Shown here in pieces: positions 43,222 to 52,871 of a stretch of DNA of 64,000 nucleotides. Both the position numbers and the translations under genes were made by a program. Position 1 is the first letter of the stretch, and every line of letters starts with the position of its first letter. The notes under the pieces are model-generated. The model saw only the letters and a program-made list of their open reading frames with translations. It was not told the origin of the DNA and searched no databases. This DNA is from Microbacterium oryzae (lineage in GTDB: Bacteria; Actinomycetota; Actinomycetes; Actinomycetales; Microbacteriaceae): NCBI RefSeq assembly GCF_030406385.1, contig NZ_JAUEPM010000001.1:372001-436000 (forward strand), in the 5' to 3' direction.

Positions 43222-43515
43222 ATGGCCTGGAGGTTCGAAGCCGAGCTGATCGAATGGCGCGGTCCAGCGCCGTTCGTCTTCGCTCCCCTGCCGGTCGACG
43301 TCTCGGAGGACATCAAGGAGGCCGCGCGAGGGCTCGTGTACTGGGGTCAGGTGCCGGTGACCGCCACGATCGGCGACACGGAGTTCGACACCGCGATGTG
43401 GCCACGCGAGGGCCGATTTCTGCTGCCGGTGAGGGTCGCCGTGCAGAGCGCCGAGCGGATCGACGTCGGCGACATCGTCACCGGTGTGGTGCGGCTGCGC
43501 GGCGAGATCCTCTGA
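43222..43515 (+). CDS. DUF1905 family protein
   Basis: This 97-residue protein matches DUF1905: an N-terminal strand (FEAELIEWRGPAPFVFAPLP), the VSEDIKEAARGLVYWGQVPV segment and a C-terminal beta-rich half ending GDIVTGVVRLRGEIL. The family forms a small barrel of unknown function, often fused or adjacent to other small domains. It lies 9 bp after the DHFR-like gene with a weak ribosome site, so the two are probably co-transcribed. Confidence 0.85.
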   Translation: MAWRFEAELIEWRGPAPFVFAPLPVDVSEDIKEAARGLVYWGQVPVTATIGDTEFDTAMWPREGRFLLPVRVAVQSAERIDVGDIVTGVVRLRGEIL

Positions 43516-43542
43516 GCGTGCCCTCGCGACGGGAAGGCGACC

Positions 43543-44061
43543 TCAGCGCAAAGCCACCCAGTAGCGGCGCAGGAGCCTGTCCCCGTCGCTACGTCGGTCC
43601 TCCATGATGCCGCCGTTCTTCTCGATGACGCGCGCGGACGCCGCGTTGTCGTCTCGGCACACCAGGAGAACCCGGGCGTACCCCCGCTCCCGCGCCATGT
43701 CGAGCGTGCACCCGAGGGCCCACGAGGCGAGCCCCCTTCCCCGCGCGGACGGCCGCACGCCGTACCCGATATGCCCGCCGAAATCGCGCAGCCAGTCGGT
43801 GAGCTCGTGCCGGAAGGACACGGCGCCGAGGTACTCGTCTCCCTCGACGATCCATCGGTACGTGTCGGGCACGAGCCCTGGCCGGCGCGGTGTGTGCTCG
43901 GACGCAACCAGTTCCGCGACCCACCGCTCGAACCCTGCACGGGTGACGAGGTCATCGTCCTCGTGGAGTCCGGCGCCGTCCTGCACCGCACCCGCCCATT
44001 CGCGATGCGACCGGAGAAAGGACTCGTGGAATCGGACGTCGGGCACGATGAGTTCAGCCAT
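43543..44061 (-). CDS. GNAT acetyltransferase
   Basis: This 172-residue GNAT protein has the acetyl-CoA loop VRPSARGRGLASWALGCTLD preceded by a beta-bulge strand (GGHIGYGV) and followed by VLLVCRDDNAASARVIEKNG. The substrate is unknown. The ATG at 44061 is favoured because CATGCT ends 6 nt upstream, consistent with a leaderless start; an in-frame ATG at 44094 is an alternative. It converges on the DUF1905 gene. Confidence 0.87.
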   Translation of the reverse strand: MAELIVPDVRFHESFLRSHREWAGAVQDGAGLHEDDDLVTRAGFERWVAELVASEHTPRRPGLVPDTYRWIVEGDEYLGAVSFRHELTDWLRDFGGHIGYGVRPSARGRGLASWALGCTLDMARERGYARVLLVCRDDNAASARVIEKNGGIMEDRRSDGDRLLRRYWVALR

Positions 44062-44120
44062 CTCCCGAGCATGCCAGAAGGTCGACACGAGCAATCGCGA
44101 GCTGATCGCCTCGGACAGCC

Positions 44121-44291
44121 TCAGCTCGTGTGCTGCCCGTGGTCGTCGATATCGGGGGTGGCACGGAGTGCGTCGGCGATCTCCTCCTCGGGACGCGGCG
44201 CAACCGTCTCGTCGTCCTCGAGTTCGGGGATCTCCGGCTCATCCGGAGCGGGAACGTGTCGGTGCGAAGAGCTCTCGTCGTGATCGGTCAC
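44121..44291 (-). CDS. Small acidic hypothetical protein
   Basis: A 56-residue frame (start GTG 44291, GGAAGGAAG ribosome site upstream) encodes a very acidic, probably disordered protein (DEPEIPELEDDETVAPRPEE). No domain is recognisable. A longer ATG start at 44315 lacks a ribosome site. The good ribosome site and normal codon bias favour a real gene, but I cannot exclude chance. Confidence 0.5.
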   Translation of the reverse strand: MTDHDESSSHRHVPAPDEPEIPELEDDETVAPRPEEEIADALRATPDIDDHGQHTS

Positions 44292-44553
44292 GGTGCTTCC
44301 TTCCGTCGGCGACATTCACAGCGTACGCCGCCCACCGCCGGCCGCCGGCGCATTGCGGAGACGACGCCCGTCGTGGCGGGCCGGCTGGCCGAGGCCGCGC
44401 AGATTGCCGTCGTCCTCGCCGACAGCAAGGGCGCGTCGCGCAGGTCGCCCTCAGCCGCGAGGGGGCGTCGCTCGAGGAATAGCGAACGATCCCTGTCGGT
44501 TCCGGCGAGACGGGGGAACGGTCCCCCTGGACGACTCGACGAACGGAAATCTC

Positions 44554-45654
<1,101 letters not shown>

Positions 45655-45661
45655 TGCCGGC

Positions 45662-45701
45662 GGAGTTCCGCTTCACAGGTCACACGTTGAAGCGGAACTC
45701 C
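45662..45701 (-). terminator. ychF terminator overlapping its coding end
   Basis: A perfect 14-bp inverted repeat: GGAGTTCCGCTTCA (45662-45675) and its complement (45688-45701). The upstream arm lies inside the last ychF codons and the stop codon is in the loop. The namA-side transcript would also meet it. Confidence 0.6.
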
Positions 45702-46753
45702 ACCACGTCGCCGTCCTGCATGACGTAGTCCTTGCCCTCGATGCGGACGCGCCCCTTCGCCTTCGCCTCGCTCATCGAGCCGGCTTCGTCGAGGTCGGCG
45801 AACGACACGATCTCGGCCTTGATGAAGCCGCGCTCGAAGTCTGTGTGGATGACGCCGGCGGCCTGCGGGGCGGTCCACCCCTTGCGGATGGTCCACGCGC
45901 GCGCCTCCTTCGGGCCCGCCGTGAGATAGGTCTGCAGACCCAGGGTCTGGAAGCCCACGCGGGCGAGCTGGTCGAGACCGGACTCCTCCTGGCCGAGCGA
46001 CTGGAGGAGTTCCAGTGCCTCGGCGGGCTCGAGGTCGATGAGCTCCGACTCCACCTTCGCGTCCAGGAAGACCGCCTTCGCGGGCGCGACGAGCGACGCG
46101 AGCTCGGCCATCCGGTCGGCGTCGGTGAGGACGCCCTCGTCGACGTTGAAGACGTAGAGGGTCGGCTTGGCGGTGAGCAGGCCGAGTTCCCGGATGGGCG
46201 CGACGTCGAAGCCGGCCTGGAAGAGGGTCTTCCCGGTGTCGAGCACGGCCTTCGCCTCCTGCGCGGCGGCGAAGACGGCGGGGTCGGTCTTCTTGCCCTT
46301 GACCTCCTTCTCGAGACGCGGCAGCGCCTTCTCGAGGGTCTGCAGGTCGGCGAGGATCAGCTCGGTGTTGATCGTCTCCATGTCGCTCGCGGGGTCGACC
46401 TTGCCGTCGACGTGCACGACGTCGGCGTCGGCGAATCCGCGGACGACCTGGGCGATCGCGTCGGCCTCGCGGATGTTCGCGAGGAACTGGTTGCCGAGCC
46501 CTTCGCCCTCGCTCGCGCCGCGGACGATGCCGGCGATGTCGACGAACGACACCGGCGCCGGCAGGATGCGCTGCGAGCCGTGGATCTCGGCGAGTCGGTC
46601 CAGCCGCGCGTCGGGCAGCTCCACCACGCCCACGTTCGGCTCGATCGTGGCGAACGGGTAGTTCGCGGCGAGAACCGTGTTCTTGGTCAGGGCGTTGAAG
46701 AGGGTGGACTTGCCGACGTTGGGCAGGCCGACGATACCGATAGTGAGAGCCAC
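45680..46753 (-). CDS. ychF: Redox-regulated ATPase YchF
   Basis: This 357-residue Obg-family P-loop protein has G1 GLPNVGKSTLFNAL, the switch PFATIEPN and G3 DIAGIVRGASEGEG, then a coiled-coil region and a C-terminal TGS domain (IRKGWTAPQAAGVIHTDFER, GDVVEFRFNV). YchF (Ola1 in eukaryotes) prefers ATP and interacts with ribosomes. Length is exactly that of typical bacterial members with the GTG at 46753. A TAGGAT box lies 8 nt upstream, suggesting a very short or absent leader. Confidence 0.95.
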   Translation of the reverse strand: MALTIGIVGLPNVGKSTLFNALTKNTVLAANYPFATIEPNVGVVELPDARLDRLAEIHGSQRILPAPVSFVDIAGIVRGASEGEGLGNQFLANIREADAIAQVVRGFADADVVHVDGKVDPASDMETINTELILADLQTLEKALPRLEKEVKGKKTDPAVFAAAQEAKAVLDTGKTLFQAGFDVAPIRELGLLTAKPTLYVFNVDEGVLTDADRMAELASLVAPAKAVFLDAKVESELIDLEPAEALELLQSLGQEESGLDQLARVGFQTLGLQTYLTAGPKEARAWTIRKGWTAPQAAGVIHTDFERGFIKAEIVSFADLDEAGSMSEAKAKGRVRIEGKDYVMQDGDVVEFRFNV

Positions 46754-46761
46754 GGGCATCC

Positions 46762-46767
46762 ATCCTA
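46762..46767 (-). promoter_or_regulatory. -10 box of ychF
   Basis: Consensus TAGGAT on the minus strand, 8 nt before the ychF GTG. Confidence 0.5.
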
Positions 46768-46840
46768 CGCGGCGGCGCCTGCGAGGCGGGCGGCCGGAAC
46801 CGCCCGCGCCGCGCCTCTCGCCCGCAGCGGATGGCACGGG

Positions 46841-46846
46841 TAGCGT
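46841..46846 (+). promoter_or_regulatory. -10 box of FUSC-like gene (leaderless)
   Basis: TAGCGT, 7 nt before the ATG at 46854. Confidence 0.45.
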
Positions 46847-46853
46847 CATCGAG

Positions 46854-47930
46854 ATGACGCTCCGCTCACGGTGGGATGCGCTGATGAGGCGCGGACAGGA
46901 ACTGGACGGCCCCGGCCGCGTCCTGCTGGCCGTGAAGGTCGCGCTCGCCTGCGGCCTCGCGCTCCACTTCGCGCCGTACGTGCCGTTCGCCGCGGACGAG
47001 TACTCGTACTACGCGCCGCTCGGCGCCCTGGTGAGCATGTACCCCACGCTCATGCGCTCGGTGCGGACGGGTCTGCAGACCCTCGTCGGCGTGGGCCTCG
47101 GCATCCTCCTCGGCACGGGCGGCCTCGCGCTCGTGTACGCCGGCGGTCCCGCTCTCCTCGCGCTCGCGCTCGTCGTCGGCCTCGGGGTCCTGGTCGGCGC
47201 CTTCCGCTGGCTCGGCGCCGGTCGCGACTGGATCGCGATGGCGGGAATGTTCGTGCTGCTGATCGGCGGCGGCGACCCCGACGAGTTCTCGGTGTCGTAC
47301 CTCGTGACGCTCGCATTCGGCGTGATCGTGGGGGTCGCCGTCAACCTCCTCATCGTGCCGCCCCTGCACCTGACCTACGCCGGGCGGCGCCTCTCCCAGC
47401 TGCGCGACGCGGCGGCTCGCTCGCTGCACGATCTCGCCGATCTCATCGAGCGCGGAGACGGGCCGCAGGAGGAGATCGACGGCATCGTGACCTCGTTGCG
47501 CCGGACGGCATCCGCGGTGTCCGACGACGTCCTCGATGCCGATGAGAGCGCACGCGGCAACCCGCGCTCCCGCCGCCACCGCGAGGAGCGGCGCACCAAT
47601 GACCGTCGTCGACGCGCGCTCGAGCGCACGGTCTTCGCCATCCGCAGTCTGAGCGACGCCCTCTTCCGCGACACTCCTTCCGAAGAGGGCGAGCCCACGG
47701 CTCCCGAACCCACGCAGCGGACGCTGGTGTCGGCCATTCGCGCCTGTGCCGATCTCGTCGCCACGCCCCTCCACGATGAGCAGACGGAGGACCTGGCAAA
47801 CGCGGCGCAGGAGGCATTGGATCAGTATCTCGCCGAGGTGCGCGAGAGTGGAGCGGCCGATGCCGATGCCGTGACGGTGGGCTTCTGCCTGCGCCGCGTC
47901 ATCGACAGCGCGCGCTCGGTGGACGCCTGA
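46854..47930 (+). CDS. FUSC/aromatic acid exporter-like membrane protein
   Basis: This 358-residue protein has an N-terminal block of about six membrane helices (LLAVKVALACGLALHFAPYV, LVGVGLGILLGTGGLALVYA, DWIAMAGMFVLLIGGG) and a long cytoplasmic helical domain, as in FUSC/ArAE proteins that export aromatic acids or act in stress. The soluble part contains an Arg-rich stretch (SRRHREERRTNDRRRRALER). The ATG at 46854 is supported by TAGCGT 7 nt upstream. Its role is inferred only at family level. Confidence 0.8.
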   Translation: MTLRSRWDALMRRGQELDGPGRVLLAVKVALACGLALHFAPYVPFAADEYSYYAPLGALVSMYPTLMRSVRTGLQTLVGVGLGILLGTGGLALVYAGGPALLALALVVGLGVLVGAFRWLGAGRDWIAMAGMFVLLIGGGDPDEFSVSYLVTLAFGVIVGVAVNLLIVPPLHLTYAGRRLSQLRDAAARSLHDLADLIERGDGPQEEIDGIVTSLRRTASAVSDDVLDADESARGNPRSRRHREERRTNDRRRRALERTVFAIRSLSDALFRDTPSEEGEPTAPEPTQRTLVSAIRACADLVATPLHDEQTEDLANAAQEALDQYLAEVRESGAADADAVTVGFCLRRVIDSARSVDA

Positions 47931-47969
47931 CCGAACGCGCCGCGTTTCGCGCTCTCAGGGAGGATCGGA

Positions 47970-47975
47970 GAGACT
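47970..47975 (+). promoter_or_regulatory. -10 box of exonuclease gene (leaderless)
   Basis: GAGACT, a weaker TANNNT variant, lies exactly 6 nt before the GTG at 47982. Confidence 0.35.
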
Positions 47976-47981
47976 GAGGGG

Positions 47982-48560
47982 GTGCCGCTCGATTTCACCG
48001 CCATCGACTTCGAGACGGCGAACTCCCGACCGGAGTCCGCATGCCAGGTGGGGCTGGCGAAGGTGCGAGACGGGGTGGTCGTGGATCGCGCGTCCTGGCT
48101 CATCCGGCCGCCGGTCGGGTTCGACGAGTTCTTCCCGTTCAACTCGACGATCCACGGAATCTACGCGGAGGATGTCGCAGACGCACGGGGCTGGGCTGAG
48201 CAGTTCGAGGATCTCCGCGACTTCGCCGGCGACGACACCCTCGCCGCTCACAGCGCGACGTTCGACATGGGCGTGCTGCGTCGCGCCTCCGACGCCACCG
48301 GCGTCGACTGCCCGCCGTGGCGCTCGATCTGCAGCCTGCAGCTGGCCCGGCGCACCTACCGGCTCGAGTCCTACCGCCTGCCGATCGCCGCGGCGGCGGC
48401 CGGCTTCACCGGCTTCGCCCATCACGACGCCGGCGCGGACGCCCTCGCCTGCGCGCACATCCTGATGGACGCAGCCGCGCGGTTCGGCGCGTCAGACGTG
48501 GACGCGCTCGCGGAGTCGGCGGGCGTCTCGATCACGCCCATTCTGCAGCCGGTCGCCTGA
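47982..48560 (+). CDS. DEDDh 3'-5' exonuclease (DnaQ-like)
   Basis: This 192-residue protein has the Exo I motif FTAIDFETAN (Asp and Glu at about 9 and 11), the Exo II region LAAHSATFDMGVL and the Exo III motif HHDAGADALACA with the catalytic His and Asp. It is a standalone domain like those in DNA proofreading or RNA trimming; the helicase or BRCT partner domains found in some relatives are absent. The GTG start is set by the 6-nt spacing from GAGACT. Confidence 0.9.
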   Translation: MPLDFTAIDFETANSRPESACQVGLAKVRDGVVVDRASWLIRPPVGFDEFFPFNSTIHGIYAEDVADARGWAEQFEDLRDFAGDDTLAAHSATFDMGVLRRASDATGVDCPPWRSICSLQLARRTYRLESYRLPIAAAAAGFTGFAHHDAGADALACAHILMDAAARFGASDVDALAESAGVSITPILQPVA

Positions 48561-48569
48561 GTCCGCGGA

Positions 48570-48788
48570 TCAACCGGGCAGCAGGCTCAGCAGCGCGACG
48601 ACGGCGGCCGAGGTGAACACGAACGCGCCGATGTGCCACCAGGGGCTGAGCTCGTGGTCCGGTGCGCGACGCACGCGGAAGAGGACGTCGGGTCGCCGAG
48701 CGGGGTCCTTCGCCGCCGCGACGACGGCCTGCGCGCCCGTGCGAGGCGCCGGCTCCTGAACGACCTGCTGTGCGTGCTGCGCTGACAT
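48570..48788 (-). CDS. Small single-helix membrane protein
   Basis: This 72-residue protein has an Ala/Gln-rich N-terminus and one C-terminal membrane helix (WHIGAFVFTSAAVVALLSLL). It has no recognised domain. The ATG at 48788 has no strong ribosome site. It converges on the exonuclease gene with a 9-bp gap and is separated from glpX by 151 bp with no clear feature. Coding bias supports a real gene. Confidence 0.6.
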   Translation of the reverse strand: MSAQHAQQVVQEPAPRTGAQAVVAAAKDPARRPDVLFRVRRAPDHELSPWWHIGAFVFTSAAVVALLSLLPG

Positions 48789-48939
48789 GATCCGGGTCCA
48801 CCCTCCCCTGGCGCGCGAGGGCCGCGTGCCCCCTCCATTGTCGCCGACGTTCCTCCGAAGGCGGTCACAGACGGGTCACGAAAGGGCGCGCCACCGGGAA
48901 CTGTCCGGCGGCGCGCTCCGGCCATCCGTCAGCGCGCGG

Positions 48940-49944
48940 TCAGAACCACTTCGACTCGAGGTGATCCGACGAGATGCGGCGCAGCGTGCCAGAGTGGCCG
49001 CGCAGCACGACGCTCTCGGTGTAGACGTAGCCGCCCTGTCGGCGGACGCCCTCCACGAGGGCCCCGTCGGTGACGCCGGTCGCGACGAAGATCGTGTTGC
49101 TGCCGGCGACGAGGTCGTCGGCCTCGTAGACGTGGTCCATCTTGAGCCCGGCGTCGATGCCCTTCTGAGCCTCGTCGTCGTCGCGCGGCCAGAGCCGGCC
49201 CTGGATGTGCCCGCCGAGCGCCTTGATCGCACACGCGGTGACGATGCCCTCGGGGCTGCCGCCCACGCCGACGCACATGTCGGTGCGCGCGTCGTGGCGC
49301 GCGGCGTTGATGCCGCCGGCGACGTCGCCGTCGCTCATGAGGCGCGTACCCGCCCCGGTCTCGCGGATGTCGGCGATGAGCTGCTCGTGACGCGGACGGT
49401 TCAGCACGGAGACGACCATTTCCTCAACCGGCTTGCCGAGCGCCTTCGCCAGGCGGCGGATGTTCTCACCGATGGGGAGGCGGATGTCGACGACGCCTAC
49501 CCCCGCGGGTCCGGTGACGAGCTTGTCCATGTAGAAGACGGTCGACGCGTCCAGCATCGTGCCGCGGTCGGACAGGGCGATCACGGAGAGGGCGTTGTTG
49601 CGACCCGCCGCGGTCAGCGACGTCCCGTCGATCGGGTCCACCGCGATGTCGTACGCGCGGCCTCGGCCCGTGCCGACGTGCTCGCCGTTGAAGAGCATGG
49701 GGGCGTTGTCCTTCTCGCCCTCGCCGATGACGATGACGCCGTCGAAGTCGACGGTGGACAGGAACGCTCGCATCGCGTCGACGGCGGCGCCGTCTGCCGC
49801 CTCTTTCGCGCCGCGCCCGATGAACGGCACCGAGCGGATGGCCGCCGCCTCGGTCGCGCGCACGAGCTCGAGCGCGATGTTGCGGTCGGGGTGCAGCGGG
49901 ATCAGGTCTTCGGCGCTCGTGATCTCGTGGGAGTCGGCAGTCAT
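48940..49944 (-). CDS. glpX: Class II fructose-1,6-bisphosphatase
   Basis: This 334-residue GlpX enzyme has the metal/phosphate motifs VIGEGEKDNAPMLFNGE and DPIDGTSLTA, plus PRHEQLIADIRETGAG and GVGGSPEGIVTACAIKALGG. It removes the 1-phosphate of fructose-1,6-bisphosphate in gluconeogenesis and is the only FBPase type in many actinobacteria. The ATG at 49944 lies 7 nt after TACTGT. It is divergent from fba, whose product makes its substrate. Confidence 0.95.
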   Translation of the reverse strand: MTADSHEITSAEDLIPLHPDRNIALELVRATEAAAIRSVPFIGRGAKEAADGAAVDAMRAFLSTVDFDGVIVIGEGEKDNAPMLFNGEHVGTGRGRAYDIAVDPIDGTSLTAAGRNNALSVIALSDRGTMLDASTVFYMDKLVTGPAGVGVVDIRLPIGENIRRLAKALGKPVEEMVVSVLNRPRHEQLIADIRETGAGTRLMSDGDVAGGINAARHDARTDMCVGVGGSPEGIVTACAIKALGGHIQGRLWPRDDDEAQKGIDAGLKMDHVYEADDLVAGSNTIFVATGVTDGALVEGVRRQGGYVYTESVVLRGHSGTLRRISSDHLESKWF

Positions 49945-49951
49945 GCCTCAG

Positions 49952-49957
49952 ACAGTA
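49952..49957 (-). promoter_or_regulatory. -10 box of glpX (leaderless)
   Basis: TACTGT on the minus strand with a 7-nt gap to the glpX ATG. Confidence 0.45.
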
Positions 49958-50080
49958 GCCGTCCGGGACGGCGCACATCCCGCTTCTTCTGCCGCGTTCC
50001 GCCGAAGGAATCGCGATTCTTGCGTTGACGTGAGGAACCGCCCGGAATCACGTCGTCACGTCGGAAAGAGCCGCCTTCGC

Positions 50081-50086
50081 TAGGCT
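50081..50086 (+). promoter_or_regulatory. -10 box of fba
   Basis: TAGGCT; the start site near 50093 gives a leader of about 30 nt with a GAAGGAG ribosome site (50111-50117). Unlike many neighbours this gene has a normal leader. Confidence 0.5.
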
Positions 50087-50123
50087 GAGACTGCACTCAC
50101 GTCGCCTCTCGAAGGAGCATGCA

Positions 50124-51152
50124 ATGCCCGTCGCCACACCGGACCAGTACGCCGAGATGTTCGACCGCGCGAAGGCGGGTGGGTTCGCCTACCCCGCGTT
50201 CAACGTGTCGAGCTCCCAGACGATCAACGCCGTGCTCCAGGGCCTGACCGAGGCGGGTTCCGACGGCATCCTCCAGGTCACCACCGGCGGCGCCGACTAC
50301 TTCGCCGGACACACCGTCAAGGGCCGCGCCACCGGCGCGATCGCCATGGCGCAGTATGTCCGCGAGGTCGCGAAGAACTACCCCATCACGGTCGGCGTGC
50401 ACACCGACCACTGCCCGAAGGACGCCCTCCCCGGCTTCGTCCTGCCCCTCGTCGAGGCATCCGAGGAGCGGGTGAAGGCCGGCGGCGAGCCGCTGTTCAA
50501 CTCGCACATGTGGGACGGCTCGGCCGTGCCGCTGGACGAGAACATCGAGATCGCGGCGGACCTCCTCCCCCGGATGAAGAACATCAACGCGATCCTCGAG
50601 ATCGAGGTCGGCGTCGTCGGCGGCGAGGAGGACGGCGTCGCGCACGAAGGATCGAACGAGGCGCTGTACACCACGGTCGCGGACGTGACGAAGGCCGTCG
50701 AAGCGCTCGGCCTCGGCGACAAGGGCCGCTACATCGCGGCGCTCACCTTCGGCAACGTGCACGGCGTGTACAAGCCGGGCGGCGTGAAGCTGCGTCCGGA
50801 GCTTCTCGGCGAGATCCAGGAGGGCATCGCCGCCCACTTCGGCACCGGTGCGAAGCCGCTCGACCTCGTCTTCCACGGCGGCAGCGGCTCGACGGACGAG
50901 GAGATCGCGCTGGCAGTGGCCAACGGCGTCGTGAAGATGAACATCGACACCGACACGCAGTACGCCTTCACGCGCTCGATCGCCGGCTACATGTTCTCGA
51001 ACTACGACGGCGTGCTGAAGATCGACGGCGAGGTCGGCAACAAGAAGCAGTACGACCCGCGCGCCTGGGGCAAGGTCGCCGAGTCGGCGATGGCCGCGCG
51101 CGTCGCGGAGTCGACGCGCCAGCTCGGCTCGTTCGGCAAGTCGCAGAGCTGA
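50124..51152 (+). CDS. fba: Class II fructose-bisphosphate aldolase
   Basis: This 342-residue Zn-dependent aldolase interconverts fructose-1,6-bisphosphate and triose phosphates. Zn-binding His lie in GVHTDHCPKDALPG and in FGNVHGVYKPG and VFHGGSGSTDEEI; the GG(S) phosphate loop is VFHGGSGS. The C-terminal NIDTDTQYAFTRSIAGYM segment matches actinobacterial class IIA enzymes. The ATG has a GAAGGAG site. A 17-bp terminator follows. Confidence 0.96.
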   Translation: MPVATPDQYAEMFDRAKAGGFAYPAFNVSSSQTINAVLQGLTEAGSDGILQVTTGGADYFAGHTVKGRATGAIAMAQYVREVAKNYPITVGVHTDHCPKDALPGFVLPLVEASEERVKAGGEPLFNSHMWDGSAVPLDENIEIAADLLPRMKNINAILEIEVGVVGGEEDGVAHEGSNEALYTTVADVTKAVEALGLGDKGRYIAALTFGNVHGVYKPGGVKLRPELLGEIQEGIAAHFGTGAKPLDLVFHGGSGSTDEEIALAVANGVVKMNIDTDTQYAFTRSIAGYMFSNYDGVLKIDGEVGNKKQYDPRAWGKVAESAMAARVAESTRQLGSFGKSQS

Positions 51153-51164
51153 CCGCTCCCGATA

Positions 51165-51202
51165 CGCGAACGCCCGGTGCCGCGCGGCACCGGGCGTTCG
51201 CG
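51165..51202. terminator. fba terminator
   Basis: A perfect 17-bp inverted repeat (51165-51181, 51186-51202) with a GCGC loop lies between fba and the convergent DUF6264-like gene, probably serving both. Confidence 0.85.
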
Positions 51203-51219
51203 TTCTCGAGTGCTCGCGC

Positions 51220-51741
51220 TCAGGAGCCGAGAGCGCCCTGCGTGCGCAGGAGGGCGTCCATCACCGCGGGATCGCCCACGAGCGGGCCGGCGACGACGAG
51301 GCTCGCGATGAGGTTGAAGACCACGGCTCCCACGATGGGGATCCAGAAGGTCATGCGGCCGCGCCGCGCCCGGCGCCACGCGAAGAGCGCCGTCGCGATC
51401 CACCCCAGGGTCAGCACGACGACCGCGAGGACGCCCCACACGCGCATGCCGGCGGGGTCGGCGAGTTCCACGTCGATGCCCATGGTCTGCAGCAGCAGGG
51501 TCGCGTCGAGCACGACGGGGATGGACTGCACGACGCTGACGATGCCGTAGACGAGCAGGGCGACGGTCGCGGCCCGGTCGATGAGGCGCCCCGGCGACAG
51601 CGCGGGCTTCGCCGGGATCTCCGGAGCGGGCGGCGACACCGGCCTGGCGGCCGGAGCCGGCTCGCCCATCCGCGCGCGCTGCTCCTCGCTCGTCGCGTAC
51701 TGGCCGTAGCGGGGCTGCGGCGGGCGCGCCTCGTCGCTCAT
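51220..51741 (-). CDS. DUF6264-like membrane protein
   Basis: This 173-residue protein has a Pro/Arg-rich N-terminal cytoplasmic region ([20 protein letters not shown]) and three to four membrane helices ([60 protein letters not shown]). It resembles actinobacterial DUF6264 proteins, function unknown. The ATG at 51741 overlaps the ispH stop (ATGA), so it is read as the second gene of an ispH operon, an arrangement I believe is frequent in Microbacteriaceae. Confidence 0.8.
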   Translation of the reverse strand: MSDEARPPQPRYGQYATSEEQRARMGEPAPAARPVSPPAPEIPAKPALSPGRLIDRAATVALLVYGIVSVVQSIPVVLDATLLLQTMGIDVELADPAGMRVWGVLAVVVLTLGWIATALFAWRRARRGRMTFWIPIVGAVVFNLIASLVVAGPLVGDPAVMDALLRTQGALGS

Positions 51742-52799
51742 GGGCGGCCTCGGCCTCCCACGGCACGCGCGTCGCGGCGCCCGGTCGCATCCTGTCGCAG
51801 CTCCTTGGGAAGCGAGAAGAGCAGGTCCTCCTCGGCGGTGCGGACCTCCTCGACATCGCGGTAGCCCGCGGACGAGAGCGCCTCGAGCACCTCGGTCACG
51901 AGCACCTCGGGAACCGAGGCGCCGCTCGTGACGCCGACGACCTCCACGCCGTCGAGCCACTCCTGCTCGATCTCGTGCGCGTAGTCGACGCGGTACGCGG
52001 CCTTCGCGCCGTGTTGCAGGGCGACCTCGACGAGGCGCACGCTGTTGGAGGAGTTCGCGGAGCCCACCACGATGACGAGATCGGCGCCCGTGGCGACCTT
52101 CTTGATCGCGACCTGGCGGTTCTGGGTCGCGTAGCAGATGTCGTCGGACGGCGGATCGTGCAGCTCGGGGAAACGCGCGCGCAGCCGGTTCACCGTCTCC
52201 ATCGTCTCGTCGACCGAGAGCGTGGTCTGCGACAGCCACACGAGCTTCGACGGGTCGTCGACCTCGACGGTGTCGGCCTCGGCCGGGGAGTTCACGATGG
52301 TGACGTTGTCAGGGGCCTCGCCGGCCGTGCCCTCGACCTCCTCGTGCCCCTCGTGCCCGACGAGGAGGATGTGGAAGTCGTCGCGTGCGAAGCGCACCGC
52401 CTCGCGGTGCACCTTCGTGACGAGGGGGCAGGTGGCGTCGATCGCCTGCAGCCCCCGGTCGGAGGCGGCGTTCATGACCGCCGGTGAGACGCCGTGGGCG
52501 CTGAAGACCACGTGCGCACCGGTGGGCACCTCGTCGACCTCCTCGACGAAGATCGCACCCTGCGCCTCGAGCTCGCGCACGACGTGGATGTTGTGCACGA
52601 TCTGCTTGCGCACGTACACGGGGGCGCCGTAACGGGCGAGCGCCTTCTCCACGGTGATCACCGCCCGATCCACGCCCGCGCAGTAGCCGCGGGGCGCCGC
52701 CAGCAGCACCCGCTTCTGTCCGGCTACCGGGTTATCCTGAAGGCGTGCGCGCCTGCCCGGCACGCGCGGCACGGGCAGGTGGATGGCGGTCGAGCTCAT
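51738..52799 (-). CDS. ispH: 4-hydroxy-3-methylbut-2-enyl diphosphate reductase
   Basis: This 353-residue enzyme carries out the last MEP-pathway step, giving IPP and DMAPP. The three [4Fe-4S] cluster ligands are C40 ([12 protein letters not shown]), C124 ([11 protein letters not shown]) and C222 ([11 protein letters not shown]); H70, H102 and the SANSSNS loop form the diphosphate site. The ATG at 52799 is 6 nt after TAGAAT, predicting a leaderless mRNA. IPP feeds undecaprenyl-type carriers made by UppS elsewhere in the window. Confidence 0.95.
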   Translation of the reverse strand: MSSTAIHLPVPRVPGRRARLQDNPVAGQKRVLLAAPRGYCAGVDRAVITVEKALARYGAPVYVRKQIVHNIHVVRELEAQGAIFVEEVDEVPTGAHVVFSAHGVSPAVMNAASDRGLQAIDATCPLVTKVHREAVRFARDDFHILLVGHEGHEEVEGTAGEAPDNVTIVNSPAEADTVEVDDPSKLVWLSQTTLSVDETMETVNRLRARFPELHDPPSDDICYATQNRQVAIKKVATGADLVIVVGSANSSNSVRLVEVALQHGAKAAYRVDYAHEIEQEWLDGVEVVGVTSGASVPEVLVTEVLEALSSAGYRDVEEVRTAEEDLLFSLPKELRQDATGRRDARAVGGRGRP

Positions 52800-52805
52800 G
52801 CTCCG

Positions 52806-52811
52806 ATTCTA
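52806..52811 (-). promoter_or_regulatory. -10 box of ispH (leaderless)
   Basis: TAGAAT on the minus strand with exactly 6 nt to the ispH ATG. Confidence 0.6.
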
Positions 52812-52871
52812 CGTGCGCCCGCTGGGCACGGGCCGGGTGCCGAGGCAGCGCGAGCGCGCCGCGAGGAGACC

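Noticed and set aside
44292..44553. Possible pseudogene upstream of the old yellow enzyme gene
   Set aside because: A short open frame ends AQVALSREGASLEE, but it cannot be assigned to any family and no matching upstream part is visible, so I do not annotate it.
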